Positions 34,314 to 43,845 of a stretch of 64,000 bases of DNA are shown in pieces. The DNA is from JAIQFL01 sp035295745 (GTDB taxonomy: Bacteria; Acidobacteriota; Terriglobia; Bryobacterales; Bryobacteraceae). A model generated the notes under the pieces. That model ran no database searches. It was not told where the DNA came from and worked only from the letters and a program-made list of their open reading frames with translations. Each line of letters starts with the position of its first letter. Within the stretch, counting starts at the first letter, position 1. A program made the translations under genes and the position numbers. The stretch lies in the NCBI GenBank assembly GCA_035295745.1, contig DATGIL010000095.1:1-64000 (forward strand), read 5' to 3'.

Positions 34314-36875
34314 ATGGCGAACGCAAGGAAACTTTACGGCCTGCTGCTGAAACTCTTCCCGGCGCGGTTCCGCGAGGAGTACGCGACTCCGCTCGAGCGC
34401 CAGTTCTGCGACGACTACCGTGACCTTCCGAATCGTGGCGCTCGTGCCCTGTTCTGGCTGACGGCTCTGGCAGACCTGGCCGTTTCGATTCCAAAGGAAT
34501 TCACGCGCGAATTGCGCCAGGACATCGCCTACTCGCTGCGCGTTTACCGGCACAGGCGCACCAGCACCGCCTTGGCGTTCGTCGCGCTGGCGCTCGCGAT
34601 CGGCGCCACCACCGGCGTATTCAGCGTCATGAACGCGGTGCTTCTGCGCTCTCTGCCGTTCCGCGAGCCGCAGCGGCTGGTGGAGTTATCGTGGTTTCCG
34701 CAGCCGCCGTTTCAAGGCGGAGACGTGCAATTCCGTGCGTGGCGCGGAGCGAATCCCTATCTCGACGACGCTTCTGTTTACGTCGTGTTTCCAATGAATC
34801 TGAACACCGGGCGGGAGGGAGTTCGCGTGCGCGTGGCAGAGACCTCGGCCAATTTCTTCGAGACGCTCGGCACGGAGGTGGAATTCGGCCGCCCGTTCGC
34901 ACCGGGCGAGGACACACCCGGAAGCGATTCGGTCGCGGTCATCAGTTACGGCCTTTGGCAGCAGGTGTATGGCGGCGATCCGCGCGTGCTCGGCAGCACG
35001 ATCCGTTTGAGCGGCGTGCAGGCGACTATCGTGGGTGTCGCTCCTCCGAGTATGGATTATCCGGAGCGCACCGCCGTCTGGACGCCGACGATCTTCGACA
35101 TTCAGCGCCTCCCCATCAGCGTACCGGCATGGCACGATACCACCATCGGCCGGCTGAAGAGCGGGGTTTCCTGGACCCGCGGCAATCAAATGTACCAGGC
35201 GGAAATGCACCAGCGAATCGGCGATCGCCGCTTGCCTGGGACACCCGCCTTGGTTCCCCTTCAGGAACAACTCGCGGGCCACGTCCGCGAGGCCTCGCTG
35301 GTGCTGATGGGAATCGTGGTCTCGGTTCTGCTGATTGCCTGCGCAAACGTTGCGCACCTGCTGCTGTCGCGGATCACGGAGCGGCGTCAGGAACTGGAGG
35401 TTCGTTCGGCACTGGGAGCGAGCCGCGGACGCCTCATCCAGCAGTTGATTACCGAGAGCACGCTGTTAACGCTGGGGGCGTCGATTGCGGGTCTGGCAGT
35501 GGCGCACCTCGTAGCGCGGCTCGCGTCGGTGGTCGAGCCGGTGCCCATGGCGTCGCAGCAGTACACCGTCCTGGACGGCGCCGTGCTGGCGTTTGCTTTG
35601 AGTGTGGCAACACTGACGGGACTGTTGTTTGGCGTGCTGCCCGCCGGACTATTGGCACGCATGCAGCCGGCAGCCGACCTGGTGCGCGTTCAGCCCAACA
35701 CGCATGGCGTAGGAGTTCGGCGAGTGCGCGGCACACTGATCGCAATCCAAGCTGCGTTGACGGTGATCCTGCTGGCCGGCGCCCTGGCGATGGGCCGCAA
35801 TTTCCTGGTATTGACCGGCACCGACATGGGATTCCGCACAGATCACGCTGTCGCCATGACAGTTTCGCTTTCGGGCACGCGTCCCGAGGCGCAGAAGAGC
35901 CAGCGGCAGTTCTACGAAGAGGTGCTGGACCGGCTGCGCGCGGTTCCCGGAGTGGAATCGGCAGGCGCGGTCGCGTATCTCCCGCTCACCGAGCTCGCTG
36001 TCACGGGGACGCTTGGATTCCGGGTAGATGGCGATCCGATCGAACACGGAGCTTCTCTCAACTATGCCACCCCGGACTATTTCCGAGCCATGGAAACGCC
36101 GATTGTGGCAGGCCGCGATTTCACACCTTCCGACGCCGCCGGCACCGAGCCCGTAGTCATCGTCAATCAGGAGTTCGCGCGTCAGCTCGGCGGTGACGTC
36201 GTGGGACGCGGCATTCGAATGACCGGGAGCAAAACCAACATGCGGATCGTAGGGTTGGTGCGCACCGCGCGTCTTTTCGGCCCGGCTGGCCCCGCGGTTC
36301 CGCAGATCTTCCTGCTTGCATCGCAGTCGGTCCCGGACTTCCTGACGTACGTGATTCGGGTCCGCGGCAATGCGGTTCCCTACGTGTCGATCTGCCGGGA
36401 TGTGGTTCGCCAACTGGATGCGGAGGTTCCCGTGTACGACGCCAATACGCTGGAGGGGCTCAAGGGGAATACTCTCGCGCGAGCGCGATTCTACACCACG
36501 GTTGTTTCGTTTCTGGGCGGCCTCGCACTCCTGCTGGCGGTGTTGGGCATTTATGGAGTCGCATCGTTCTCGATTGTGCAGCGCACGCATGAAATTGGCG
36601 TGTGTCTTGCGGTCGGGGCAACGCCGCGACGCTTACGGGCAATGTTGTTGCGGCAGAGCCTGATCCCGGTGGCGGCCGGCACCCTTGCCGGTGTGGCCGG
36701 CGCAGTTCTGTTGGGGCGATGGTTGGAACATCTCACGGTGAACACTGCGCCGTTGGACCCGACTGCATGTGGAATCGCGCTGTTCACCCTGGCAACCACC
36801 GCCGCTGGCGCCGTGTGGAAGGCAAGCCGGCGCGTGGTGCGGATGGACCCGATGTCGATTCTGCGCGCGGAGTAA
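34314..36875 (+). CDS. ADOP-type MacB/FtsX-like permease, first of tandem pair
   Basis: The 853-residue protein has the PadR-associated N-terminus (KLYGLLLKLFPARFREEYATPLE, in pieces; RDLPNRGARALFWLTALADL), then the first membrane segment with LALAIGATTGVFSVMNAVLL, a MacB-like domain, an FtsX bundle (CANVAHLLLSRITERRQELEVRSALGASRGRL), and the second half with HEIGVCLAVGATPRR and the end RMDPMSILRAE. It begins 8 bp after padR. It is closely similar throughout to the next gene, 3 bp downstream, so the pair arose by tandem duplication. Confidence 0.92.
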   Translation: MANARKLYGLLLKLFPARFREEYATPLERQFCDDYRDLPNRGARALFWLTALADLAVSIPKEFTRELRQDIAYSLRVYRHRRTSTALAFVALALAIGATTGVFSVMNAVLLRSLPFREPQRLVELSWFPQPPFQGGDVQFRAWRGANPYLDDASVYVVFPMNLNTGREGVRVRVAETSANFFETLGTEVEFGRPFAPGEDTPGSDSVAVISYGLWQQVYGGDPRVLGSTIRLSGVQATIVGVAPPSMDYPERTAVWTPTIFDIQRLPISVPAWHDTTIGRLKSGVSWTRGNQMYQAEMHQRIGDRRLPGTPALVPLQEQLAGHVREASLVLMGIVVSVLLIACANVAHLLLSRITERRQELEVRSALGASRGRLIQQLITESTLLTLGASIAGLAVAHLVARLASVVEPVPMASQQYTVLDGAVLAFALSVATLTGLLFGVLPAGLLARMQPAADLVRVQPNTHGVGVRRVRGTLIAIQAALTVILLAGALAMGRNFLVLTGTDMGFRTDHAVAMTVSLSGTRPEAQKSQRQFYEEVLDRLRAVPGVESAGAVAYLPLTELAVTGTLGFRVDGDPIEHGASLNYATPDYFRAMETPIVAGRDFTPSDAAGTEPVVIVNQEFARQLGGDVVGRGIRMTGSKTNMRIVGLVRTARLFGPAGPAVPQIFLLASQSVPDFLTYVIRVRGNAVPYVSICRDVVRQLDAEVPVYDANTLEGLKGNTLARARFYTTVVSFLGGLALLLAVLGIYGVASFSIVQRTHEIGVCLAVGATPRRLRAMLLRQSLIPVAAGTLAGVAGAVLLGRWLEHLTVNTAPLDPTACGIALFTLATTAAGAVWKASRRVVRMDPMSILRAE

Positions 36876-36878
36876 GGC

Positions 36879-39413
36879 ATGAAAGCTTCCAAGCTCTATG
36901 GCCGGCTGTTGAGTCTCTACCCGGCGAGTTTTCGCGAGAAGTATGAGTCGGCGCTGGAGCAGCAGTTCCAGGACGAATATCGCGAGTTGCCGAACAGTTG
37001 GGCGCGCGCCGGCTTCTGGCTCAAGGCGGTAACGGACCTGGCGGTTTCCATTCCGCCCGAGTTGTTTCGCGAACTGCGCCAGGACGCCCGGTATGCCGCG
37101 AGAGTATACAGGAGTCGCGCGGCCGTAACCACTCTGGCGTTGTCGGCGCTCGCACTGGCCATCGGCGCCTCGACTGGAATCTTCAGCGTGGTAAATGCGG
37201 TGTTACTGCGGGGCCTGCCCTTCCGGGACCCGCAGCGCCTGGTGCAAGTGGATACCGCCGTTTCGCCCAAGCGTTTGAGCTTGCGAGGGAAGGGATTCGA
37301 CGAATTTCGCAGGAGCACCGCGTACATTGACGACGCAGCGATTTACCGTCCCGAAGAGATGAACGTGAGTACCGGCGGCGAGGCAATACGCGCCGCCGTG
37401 ACCGAGACCACAGCCAACTTTTTCGACCTGCTGGGAACGGTTCCGGTATCGGGGCGCTGGTTCGCACCCGAAGAGTCGATGGAGGGCCGCGATCAGGTCG
37501 CCGTCATCGCTTACGGAGTGTGGCAGCGGTTCTTCGGCGGCGATCCACGGGTGCTGGGAGCGACGATTCGCGTGCAAGGCGTGCCGATGACCGTAATCGG
37601 GGTAGCGCCGCCCAGTTTTGACTTTCCCGCCAAAACCAGCGTCTGGACGCCCACCCTGCTGGATGTCCGGCTCCTCCCCATAAACGTCAAACCGTTGGGA
37701 ACGATCATCGGGCGACTGAAGACGGGGCTGACATTGGCGCAGTCGCGGCAGATCTATTACGCGGAAGTGCAGCAGCAGATTCCGGCTTTGTGGAAGGATC
37801 CGGCGAGGCGGCCGAATCTGGTCCCGATCCGGGAGCAATTGGCGGGGCCGGTGCGCGAATCCTCGCTGGTGCTGCTCGGATTGGTCACGCTAGTCCTGTT
37901 GATCGCCTCGGCCAATGTGGCACAACTGCTGCTTTCGCGAGTCATCGAACGCCGCTCGGAACTCGCCATTCGAGCCGCGTTGGGAGCCAGCCGCGCGCGC
38001 ATCGTCCAACAGCTCATCACCGAGAGCGTTCTCTTGACATCCTGCGCCGCGATAGCAGGACTGGCCGTGGCCCGTTGGTCGGTGCGGTTAGTGTCGGTGG
38101 CGCTGCCGGCGAAGCTATCCGCGCAGGAGTACACGATTTTGGATGGGCGGGTTCTGGGATTCGCGATGGGAATCGCTCTATTGACCGGGCTTCTGTTCGG
38201 CACGCTCCCGGCATGGCTGCTCGGCGCGCAGAGTCAGGGCAACGGCACGGGAGTACGGCGCGTACGCTCGGGATTGATCGCGGTGCAGGCCGCGCTGGCC
38301 CTGGTGCTCGTGTCAGGTTGCCTGACGCTGGGACGAAGCTTCTTGAAACTGACAGGCACCGACTTGGGATTTCACACTGCGAACATCGCCACTTTCACGG
38401 TCTCGCCGTTCATCAGCCGGGATCCGACCGATCACCAATTGGATTTGTATTACCACGAGGTGCTCGGCCGCCTCGAACGGATCCCCGGAGTGGAATCGGT
38501 GGGTGGCGTGGATTATCTACCGCTTGCCGGGCTGAAGCTTTTTGGAAGCAGCTTCACGCTCGATTCGGGACAGGATGCGATGGCCGTCGAGGTGGCTGCA
38601 ACTCCCGGATACTTTCGCACCATGGGAATCGAGATGGTGGCGGGCCGCGACTTCAATGCAAACGACCTGCCATCGACTGCCGCGATCGTTAACGAGGACT
38701 TCGCGCGGCAGACGGGCCTCGGCGCCGCTATTGTTGGCCGAAGGGTAATTCTGAACCCCAATAAACCTTCTGAGCAATCGACCGTGGTCGGCCTGGTGCG
38801 CACCACGCACTTCAATCCGTTGCGTCTGGACTACACGTTTGATTCGCAGATCTACGAACCCGCTGTGAGCCCGTTGTTTCTCACGTTTGTAGCGAGAACG
38901 ACAGGAGGTCCAGCTGCCTACCTCGCCGCCGGACGGGACACCATACGTACCGTAAATCGCGACGTGCCCGTGTATGATGTCGAAACGCTCGACCAGCGCT
39001 TGGAACAATCGCTGGCCCGGCCGCGGTTCTTCACGACAGTGGTGCTGTTCTTCGGAATTCTCGCGCTGCTGCTGGCGGTGATCGGAACTTACGGCGTGGC
39101 GTCGTATTCGGTGGCCCAGAGGACCCATGAGATCGGGGTCCGCCTTGCCGTCGGCGGCACGACAGCCGATGTGCGCGGGATGCTGGCGCGGCAGGGAATG
39201 CTGCCGGTCCTCGCCGGAATCACCGCGGGTCTGGCAGGGGCGGCATCCTCGGGAAGCGTGCTACAGCATTTGATCGCAAGCGCGCAGAGCCCCGGAATCG
39301 CGATCTGCTCCGCGGCCGCCTGCGGTCTGGCGGTCACGGCCCTGCTGGCGGTTTGGAAAGCGACCGCGCGCGTCACGCATCTGGACCCGATGTCGATCCT
39401 GCGCGCAGATTGA
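36879..39413 (+). CDS. ADOP-type MacB/FtsX-like permease, second of tandem pair
   Basis: The 844-residue paralogue of the preceding gene shares its N-terminus (KLYGRLLSLYPASFREKYESALE) and its layout: LALAIGASTGIFSVVNAVLL, SANVAQLLLSRVIERRSELAIRAALGASRAR, HEIGVRLAVGGTTADV and the end HLDPMSILRAD. It starts 3 bp after the first permease. A decayed copy of its last 200 bp lies at about 41002-41217, beyond the radical SAM cassette. Confidence 0.92.
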   Translation: MKASKLYGRLLSLYPASFREKYESALEQQFQDEYRELPNSWARAGFWLKAVTDLAVSIPPELFRELRQDARYAARVYRSRAAVTTLALSALALAIGASTGIFSVVNAVLLRGLPFRDPQRLVQVDTAVSPKRLSLRGKGFDEFRRSTAYIDDAAIYRPEEMNVSTGGEAIRAAVTETTANFFDLLGTVPVSGRWFAPEESMEGRDQVAVIAYGVWQRFFGGDPRVLGATIRVQGVPMTVIGVAPPSFDFPAKTSVWTPTLLDVRLLPINVKPLGTIIGRLKTGLTLAQSRQIYYAEVQQQIPALWKDPARRPNLVPIREQLAGPVRESSLVLLGLVTLVLLIASANVAQLLLSRVIERRSELAIRAALGASRARIVQQLITESVLLTSCAAIAGLAVARWSVRLVSVALPAKLSAQEYTILDGRVLGFAMGIALLTGLLFGTLPAWLLGAQSQGNGTGVRRVRSGLIAVQAALALVLVSGCLTLGRSFLKLTGTDLGFHTANIATFTVSPFISRDPTDHQLDLYYHEVLGRLERIPGVESVGGVDYLPLAGLKLFGSSFTLDSGQDAMAVEVAATPGYFRTMGIEMVAGRDFNANDLPSTAAIVNEDFARQTGLGAAIVGRRVILNPNKPSEQSTVVGLVRTTHFNPLRLDYTFDSQIYEPAVSPLFLTFVARTTGGPAAYLAAGRDTIRTVNRDVPVYDVETLDQRLEQSLARPRFFTTVVLFFGILALLLAVIGTYGVASYSVAQRTHEIGVRLAVGGTTADVRGMLARQGMLPVLAGITAGLAGAASSGSVLQHLIASAQSPGIAICSAAACGLAVTALLAVWKATARVTHLDPMSILRAD

Positions 39414-39459
39414 TTCGCAGCCGCTCCATATCGGCGCACCTGACCCGGCCGGCGCGGTG

Positions 39460-40518
39460 TCACATCACTTCCTGTCCGGCGACCTCCAACATGCCTGTTT
39501 CGTTCAGGTAATACAGCCGGGCATACGCCACTCTGCGTCTGAAGGCGGCGTCTTTCTCCAACTCCCCGAGCCACTCCCGAACTGCCGGGTCGGACATCAC
39601 GCTGAAGCAGGCTCCGCAGACGCTGCCCTCCACATACCGTGCCGGTAAATGCGCGCCGAAACCTGCTTCGCGCAACATCGTGATGAGCTTGTGCGGTCCC
39701 CAAATCCGGAGAGCGTGTAGGACCGCATTCGTTTCCGCGCTATCAAGCACGTCACAGAGCGAAGATTCGTGCAGATTGCCCAATAACAGCGGATGCTGAT
39801 CTTGCAAGTCGATCAAAGGGCCAATACATCCGTAGACTCGCCCGTCGGGGAAAATACAGGGCGAGCTGGCCGCCTGACACGCTTCGTTGGGTGGTGTCTC
39901 GCTGAAAGTATATTGGAGCCGCGCCTGGATGAGCGAGGCGCGGCCAACCGGGAAGGTGATGCCCTCGCGGATGTTCTCCGCGGGAGTGACCTTCAATACG
40001 TCGCATTTGATGCGCTGGAACGCCAGGTCGTTATCGCCGTCACCGACGATAGAGACGTACGCCGCCACACCACATTCGCGAGCCGCCAGGATGGCATTCT
40101 GCACGACTTGGAACGGCACGAATTTCTGGTGATGGACATCCGTACTGATGGCGAGGGACGAGATTCTGGGCAGACTCAGCAGGATATTTACAGCGGCTTC
40201 GCGGCTCGTCGCCCAGGATGCGTTGGTCGTGATGGACACACACAGTGCGGATTCGGAAGCCGACTCGACCACCGCCCGCAGAAGATCCAGATCCGAGAAC
40301 GGCTCGCCTCCCGTCAAAGACAGTACACAGACATAGCCATCCCGGTACGAGGCGATCTCGTGAATCCACGTGCGAGCGTCTTCGAGAGACATCTGCTCAT
40401 GCCGGTTCGGTCCGGCCCGGATCACACAATGCGCGCAGGATGCCTGGCAATGATAGGTCAATAGCAGGCCTACATTGCGCAAAAACGGCGTATCCTTAAC
40501 CCGCTGCGGAGCTTCCAT
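39460..40518 (-). CDS. Radical SAM protein with SPASM-like C-terminus
   Basis: The 352-residue protein has the radical SAM motif C-x3-C-x2-C in TYHCQASCAHCVIRAG (about 24-31), the GGEPF motif (SLTGGEPFSDLDLL, about 69) and a TIM-barrel pattern (SITTNASWA). The C-terminal part holds more cysteines: EACQAASSPCIFPDGRVYGCIGPL and a later GSVCGACFSV, which recalls SPASM/twitch auxiliary cluster domains of peptide maturases. The start is 15 bp after the 88-codon gene, so the two form an operon behind the promoter at 40888-40916. A RiPP maturase role is inferred. Confidence 0.88.
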   Translation of the reverse strand: MEAPQRVKDTPFLRNVGLLLTYHCQASCAHCVIRAGPNRHEQMSLEDARTWIHEIASYRDGYVCVLSLTGGEPFSDLDLLRAVVESASESALCVSITTNASWATSREAAVNILLSLPRISSLAISTDVHHQKFVPFQVVQNAILAARECGVAAYVSIVGDGDNDLAFQRIKCDVLKVTPAENIREGITFPVGRASLIQARLQYTFSETPPNEACQAASSPCIFPDGRVYGCIGPLIDLQDQHPLLLGNLHESSLCDVLDSAETNAVLHALRIWGPHKLITMLREAGFGAHLPARYVEGSVCGACFSVMSDPAVREWLGELEKDAAFRRRVAYARLYYLNETGMLEVAGQEVM

Positions 40519-40533
40519 CGAGCTATCTCGATT

Positions 40534-40800
40534 TCAATCGCCGGAAACGATCGTTTCCGATTTCGATACGAGGACAAGGTTCCACTGCGTCTCGAGCGAA
40601 CCCAGGGCCGCCGCGAGTCTTTCTCGGGCCGCAGGATCGGCGTTGCGTAGTGCGCCGATCAGCATGTTGTAATCGAAGTTCATGTATCCGTTGTTATGCG
40701 GATCCCTTGGCACAAAACGGACTTCACCTTGAAATGCCCTGACGAATTCGGCAGGCACGGTGAATTTCTTGACACCTTTTGGTACAGCATCGGTTGCCAT
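40534..40800 (-). CDS. 88-residue protein, candidate RiPP precursor
   Basis: ATG 40800 has AAGGAG six bases upstream, a much better start than the longer frame, which begins before the promoter region ends. The protein is small, has no Cys, signal peptide or membrane helix, and ends in a polar tail (SKSETIVSGD). A segment GYMNFDYNM (about 45-53) is rich in aromatic residues and Asn, which is the kind of target radical SAM maturases modify. A helical second half (ADPAARERLAAALGSLETQW) follows. It could also be a small partner protein. I recognise no family. Confidence 0.7.
   Translation of the reverse strand: MATDAVPKGVKKFTVPAEFVRAFQGEVRFVPRDPHNNGYMNFDYNMLIGALRNADPAARERLAAALGSLETQWNLVLVSKSETIVSGD
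40542..40559. repeat. 18-bp perfect palindrome
   Basis: CGGAAACGATCGTTTCCG is its own reverse complement. It covers the last codons of the 88-codon gene and lies about 25 bp before the radical SAM start, so it could be an operator or an RNA hairpin between the two genes. Confidence 0.6.
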
Positions 40801-40887
40801 GAACACTCCTTCGGCTGGAACGACGGCGGAGGGTCCTGGCCCCACTATCCCGGCCAGAACTCCACACCCAGTTCTCAGCCAGTCTGC

Positions 40888-40916
40888 AGTATACATCCGG
40901 TATTCAGCGGTGTAAA
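40888..40916 (-). promoter_or_regulatory. Sigma-70-type promoter of the radical SAM operon
   Basis: On the minus strand TTTACA (40916-40911) and TATACT (40893-40888) are separated by 17 bp, near-consensus for the housekeeping sigma factor. Transcription would start near 40881, giving a leader of about 80 bases before the 88-codon gene. Confidence 0.65.
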
Positions 40917-41001
40917 TCCGAATTTGCGCGAGCCGATGTTATCGCGGGCGAAGCATCGAGAGAGTCTTTCCGTAAGGGAATTGTCGCGAAAGGGACTAAT
41001 T

Positions 41002-41217
41002 CGCTGCCGGTACTCGCCGGATTCGTCAAGGAACGGGCATCTGCGGCATCCTTGGAGAGCTTGCTACAGCATTTGATCGGGCGCGCAGAGCCCAGGGCTG
41101 GCGATCTGCGCCGTGGCCGCCCGCGATCTAACGGCCACGGCCCTGCTGGCGGTTTGGAAAGTCACCGCGCGCGTCGCCCGTCTGGACCCTATGTCGATCC
41201 TGCGTGCCGATTTGATT
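41002..41217 (+). pseudogene. Decayed 3' end of an ADOP permease gene
   Basis: From GCTGCCGGTACTCGCCGGA to ATGTCGATCCTGCGTGCCGAT the sequence aligns with the last ~210 bp of the gene at 36879-39413 (39198-39412), including an almost identical stretch GCCACGGCCCTGCTGGCGG-TTTGGAAAG. It has base changes and small indels that break the frame, and no upstream part of the gene. Read in pieces it still gives a VARLDPMSILRAD ending. Confidence 0.85.
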
Positions 41218-41229
41218 TGCAGACACTCG

Positions 41230-43641
41230 TCACTCGTTACGCAACGCGACTAACGGGTCGACACGCATCGCGCGCCAGGCGGGAATGGCGCATGCGGCCA
41301 ATCCCGTTGCCAGCAGAACGAGAGCGACGGCACTGTAGGTGACCGGATCGCTCGGCTTGATCTCAAAAAGCTGAGAAGCCAGAAGACGAGCGGTGCCAAA
41401 CGTCGCTGCGATCCCAAGGGACAGCCCCACTGCGAGCAGGACTCCGGCGTAGCCGAAAACGATCCTCAACACATCGCCGCGCCGCGCTCCCAGCGCCATA
41501 CGGATTCCGATCTCCTGGGTGGCCTGGGTGACCGAATACGAGATCACGCCGTAGATACCGAGCATCGCCAGAATCAGCGCCAGGCCGGCGAAGATCGCCA
41601 TCAGGACCATGGCAAACCGCCGCTGCGAGAGCGACGACGCGACCAGGGCATCCACCGTGCCGATGCCGTCGATCGGCAACTCCGAATCGAGACTGTGAAT
41701 GGTGGCGCGAACGGCCGAAATCAGAGCAGCGGGGTCGCCCTCGGTGCGAACCGCGAAGTACATGCCGCTGAACGGGACCTGGGCGGCCGGTTCATAGACT
41801 GCAACTCGCCCCTTCACCTCCAACGCCTGATCGCGAACATCTCCCACGATCCCGACAATCTCGGCGGGTTTCGATCCGTTCCCCATCTGGATGCGCTGTC
41901 CTATGGGATTCTCGTTGGCATAGAAGCGCTGGGCCATAGTTTCGCTGATGATGGCGACCGGTGGCGCGGAGACATCGTCATGCTCGTTAAACTGCCGTCC
42001 AGCCTTGAGAGGGATTCGCAACGCGTCGAAATATCCCGGCGTGGAGACGTAGTAGGCGGCGCTGGGTTGATTACCGACTGGGACCGGCGGCTTGCCCAGT
42101 TGTACGAACGACAGGACGTAATCGTCTCCGGACAGCGGAAAGATCTGCGCGGCTCCGGCCACGGAAACGCCAGGCAGGCTGCGAATGCGCTCCAGAGAAC
42201 TTCGATAAAAGGCAGCCTGTGGCCCATCGTCCTTATATTTGGCGGCGGGCAGGTTGGTCCGGAAGGTGAGGACGCCGTGCGGGTCGAAACCCGCGTCGAC
42301 GGACTGCAACTGATAAAAGCTGCGCATCAACAGGCCGGCGCCAGATAACAATACGAGGGCGAGCGCTACTTCGCCGATCACCAGTGCGCTGCGCAATTGA
42401 TTGCGGCGGAAGCCGATGGCGTTGCCGCGGCCTCCTTCGCGCAGGGCCCCGATCAGGTCAGCCTTCGCCATCTGCACAGCGGGCGCGAGTCCGAAGAGGA
42501 TGCCGGTCAGGATGGCGATCGCGCCGGTGAATGCCATTACCAGGCGATCGACGGAGATCTCCTGAGCACGCGGCAGGATGTTGGGAGCGATGCCGGTGAG
42601 CAGCTTGGTGCCTCCCCAGGCGAGCACCAATCCTACGATCGCGCCCAGGGCGGACAACAGGAGACTCTCGGTGAGGAGTTGGCGAATTAGCCGTCCTCTG
42701 CCCGCGCCAAGTGAACTGCGGATACCGATCTCGCGGCGCCGGGCGGATGAGCGTGACAGCAGCAGGTTCGCGAGGTTGACACACGCAATCAAGAGGACGA
42801 AGCCCACTGCCGCGGAGAGCGTCAACATGGCGGGCCGGATGCTTCCGACGGTGCTCTCCTGCAGGCTCAGGAGGGTCGTGTCCCAACCCGAATTGGAGTT
42901 CGGAAACTGCTGTTCCGCACGCGCCGCGATGGCGTTGAGATCGGCACGCGCGGCGCTCAGCGACGAGCCATCTTTCAACCGTCCGAGGCCTCCGAGGTAG
43001 TGCCCTCCGCGCTGCTGCCAGTTCTGCAGGTCCATAGCAACGGGTGTCCAGAGCTCGACGCGTGCGGGAAACTCGAAATCCGATGGCATCACACCGACCA
43101 CCGTATACAGATTCCCGTTCAGCTTTACAGTCTGCCCCAGTACGCCGGCGCTCCCTGCGAAGCGCCGCTGCCACAGGCCGTAACTCAGAATCACGACACG
43201 ATTCGAGCCAACCTGACCCTCAGCCGCTGTGAAAGCCCGCCCGATCGCAGGTTGGCGTCCCAGCACGTCGAAGAAGTCGATAGTGACACGGGATCCGCGC
43301 AGGCGTTCGGGCTCGGTGCCACTCAGCATGTTGAAGCCTTGCCGGTCGAATGCCGCGATTCCGGAGAAGGTGTGATTGTGGTCGCGAAAATCCAGGTAAT
43401 TCCCAGGCGAAAGGGAGAATTGCGGGAAGCCCGCCTTCAGATTGCGCTCGCGTATGACGATGAGTTGTTCCGGGTGGCGATAGCGAAGCGGCTGCAGCAA
43501 TACGGAGTTGACGACGGTGAAGATCGCGGTGTTCGCTCCGATCCCGAGGGCCAGGGCGAGGACGGAAACAAAGGCGAAACCAGGATTGCGCGCCAAGGTG
43601 CGCAAGCCGTACTGCAAATCGCGCAGCAATGAGGAGAGCAT
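41230..43641 (-). CDS. ADOP-type MacB/FtsX-like permease, short N-terminus
   Basis: The 803-residue protein lacks the long soluble N-terminus of the PadR-linked type and starts MLSSLLRDLQYGLRTLARNPG, directly before the first membrane segment LALALGIGANTAIFTVVNSVLL. The two MacB/FtsX halves are complete (ACVNLANLLLSRSSARRREIGIRSSLGAG; ATQEIGIRMALGARRGDVL; end RAMRVDPLVALRNE). No regulator or ATPase gene is adjacent. Its 3' end faces the decayed ADOP fragment at 41002-41217. Confidence 0.9.
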   Translation of the reverse strand: MLSSLLRDLQYGLRTLARNPGFAFVSVLALALGIGANTAIFTVVNSVLLQPLRYRHPEQLIVIRERNLKAGFPQFSLSPGNYLDFRDHNHTFSGIAAFDRQGFNMLSGTEPERLRGSRVTIDFFDVLGRQPAIGRAFTAAEGQVGSNRVVILSYGLWQRRFAGSAGVLGQTVKLNGNLYTVVGVMPSDFEFPARVELWTPVAMDLQNWQQRGGHYLGGLGRLKDGSSLSAARADLNAIAARAEQQFPNSNSGWDTTLLSLQESTVGSIRPAMLTLSAAVGFVLLIACVNLANLLLSRSSARRREIGIRSSLGAGRGRLIRQLLTESLLLSALGAIVGLVLAWGGTKLLTGIAPNILPRAQEISVDRLVMAFTGAIAILTGILFGLAPAVQMAKADLIGALREGGRGNAIGFRRNQLRSALVIGEVALALVLLSGAGLLMRSFYQLQSVDAGFDPHGVLTFRTNLPAAKYKDDGPQAAFYRSSLERIRSLPGVSVAGAAQIFPLSGDDYVLSFVQLGKPPVPVGNQPSAAYYVSTPGYFDALRIPLKAGRQFNEHDDVSAPPVAIISETMAQRFYANENPIGQRIQMGNGSKPAEIVGIVGDVRDQALEVKGRVAVYEPAAQVPFSGMYFAVRTEGDPAALISAVRATIHSLDSELPIDGIGTVDALVASSLSQRRFAMVLMAIFAGLALILAMLGIYGVISYSVTQATQEIGIRMALGARRGDVLRIVFGYAGVLLAVGLSLGIAATFGTARLLASQLFEIKPSDPVTYSAVALVLLATGLAACAIPAWRAMRVDPLVALRNE

Positions 43642-43705
43642 TTGCAGGTTAGACGGCGCTTATCAGGCGAGGTTAGGGCAGGCATGCTGGGTCAAGACTG
43701 AAGAC

Positions 43706-43785
43706 CGCTTGCTGACGCGCCCGGCTCTCGAAATTTACCTGGTGTTTGCGCTGAATTGGCGAGCGGCGACCGTGAAGGACTGATC
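43706..43785. repeat. Dispersed palindromic repeat (family 2), single copy
   Basis: CGCTTGCTGACGCGCCCGGCTCTCG at the left and CGAGCGGCGACCGTGAAGGA at the right repeat the two ends of the element at 15320-15400 and of the units in the 57420-57800 array. The middle is unrelated. Confidence 0.65.
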
Positions 43786-43845
43786 CCGCCGCTCTCTTCT
43801 TCTATACACTGCGAGGGGCCGCCTGACTCACGCTACACTGATACC

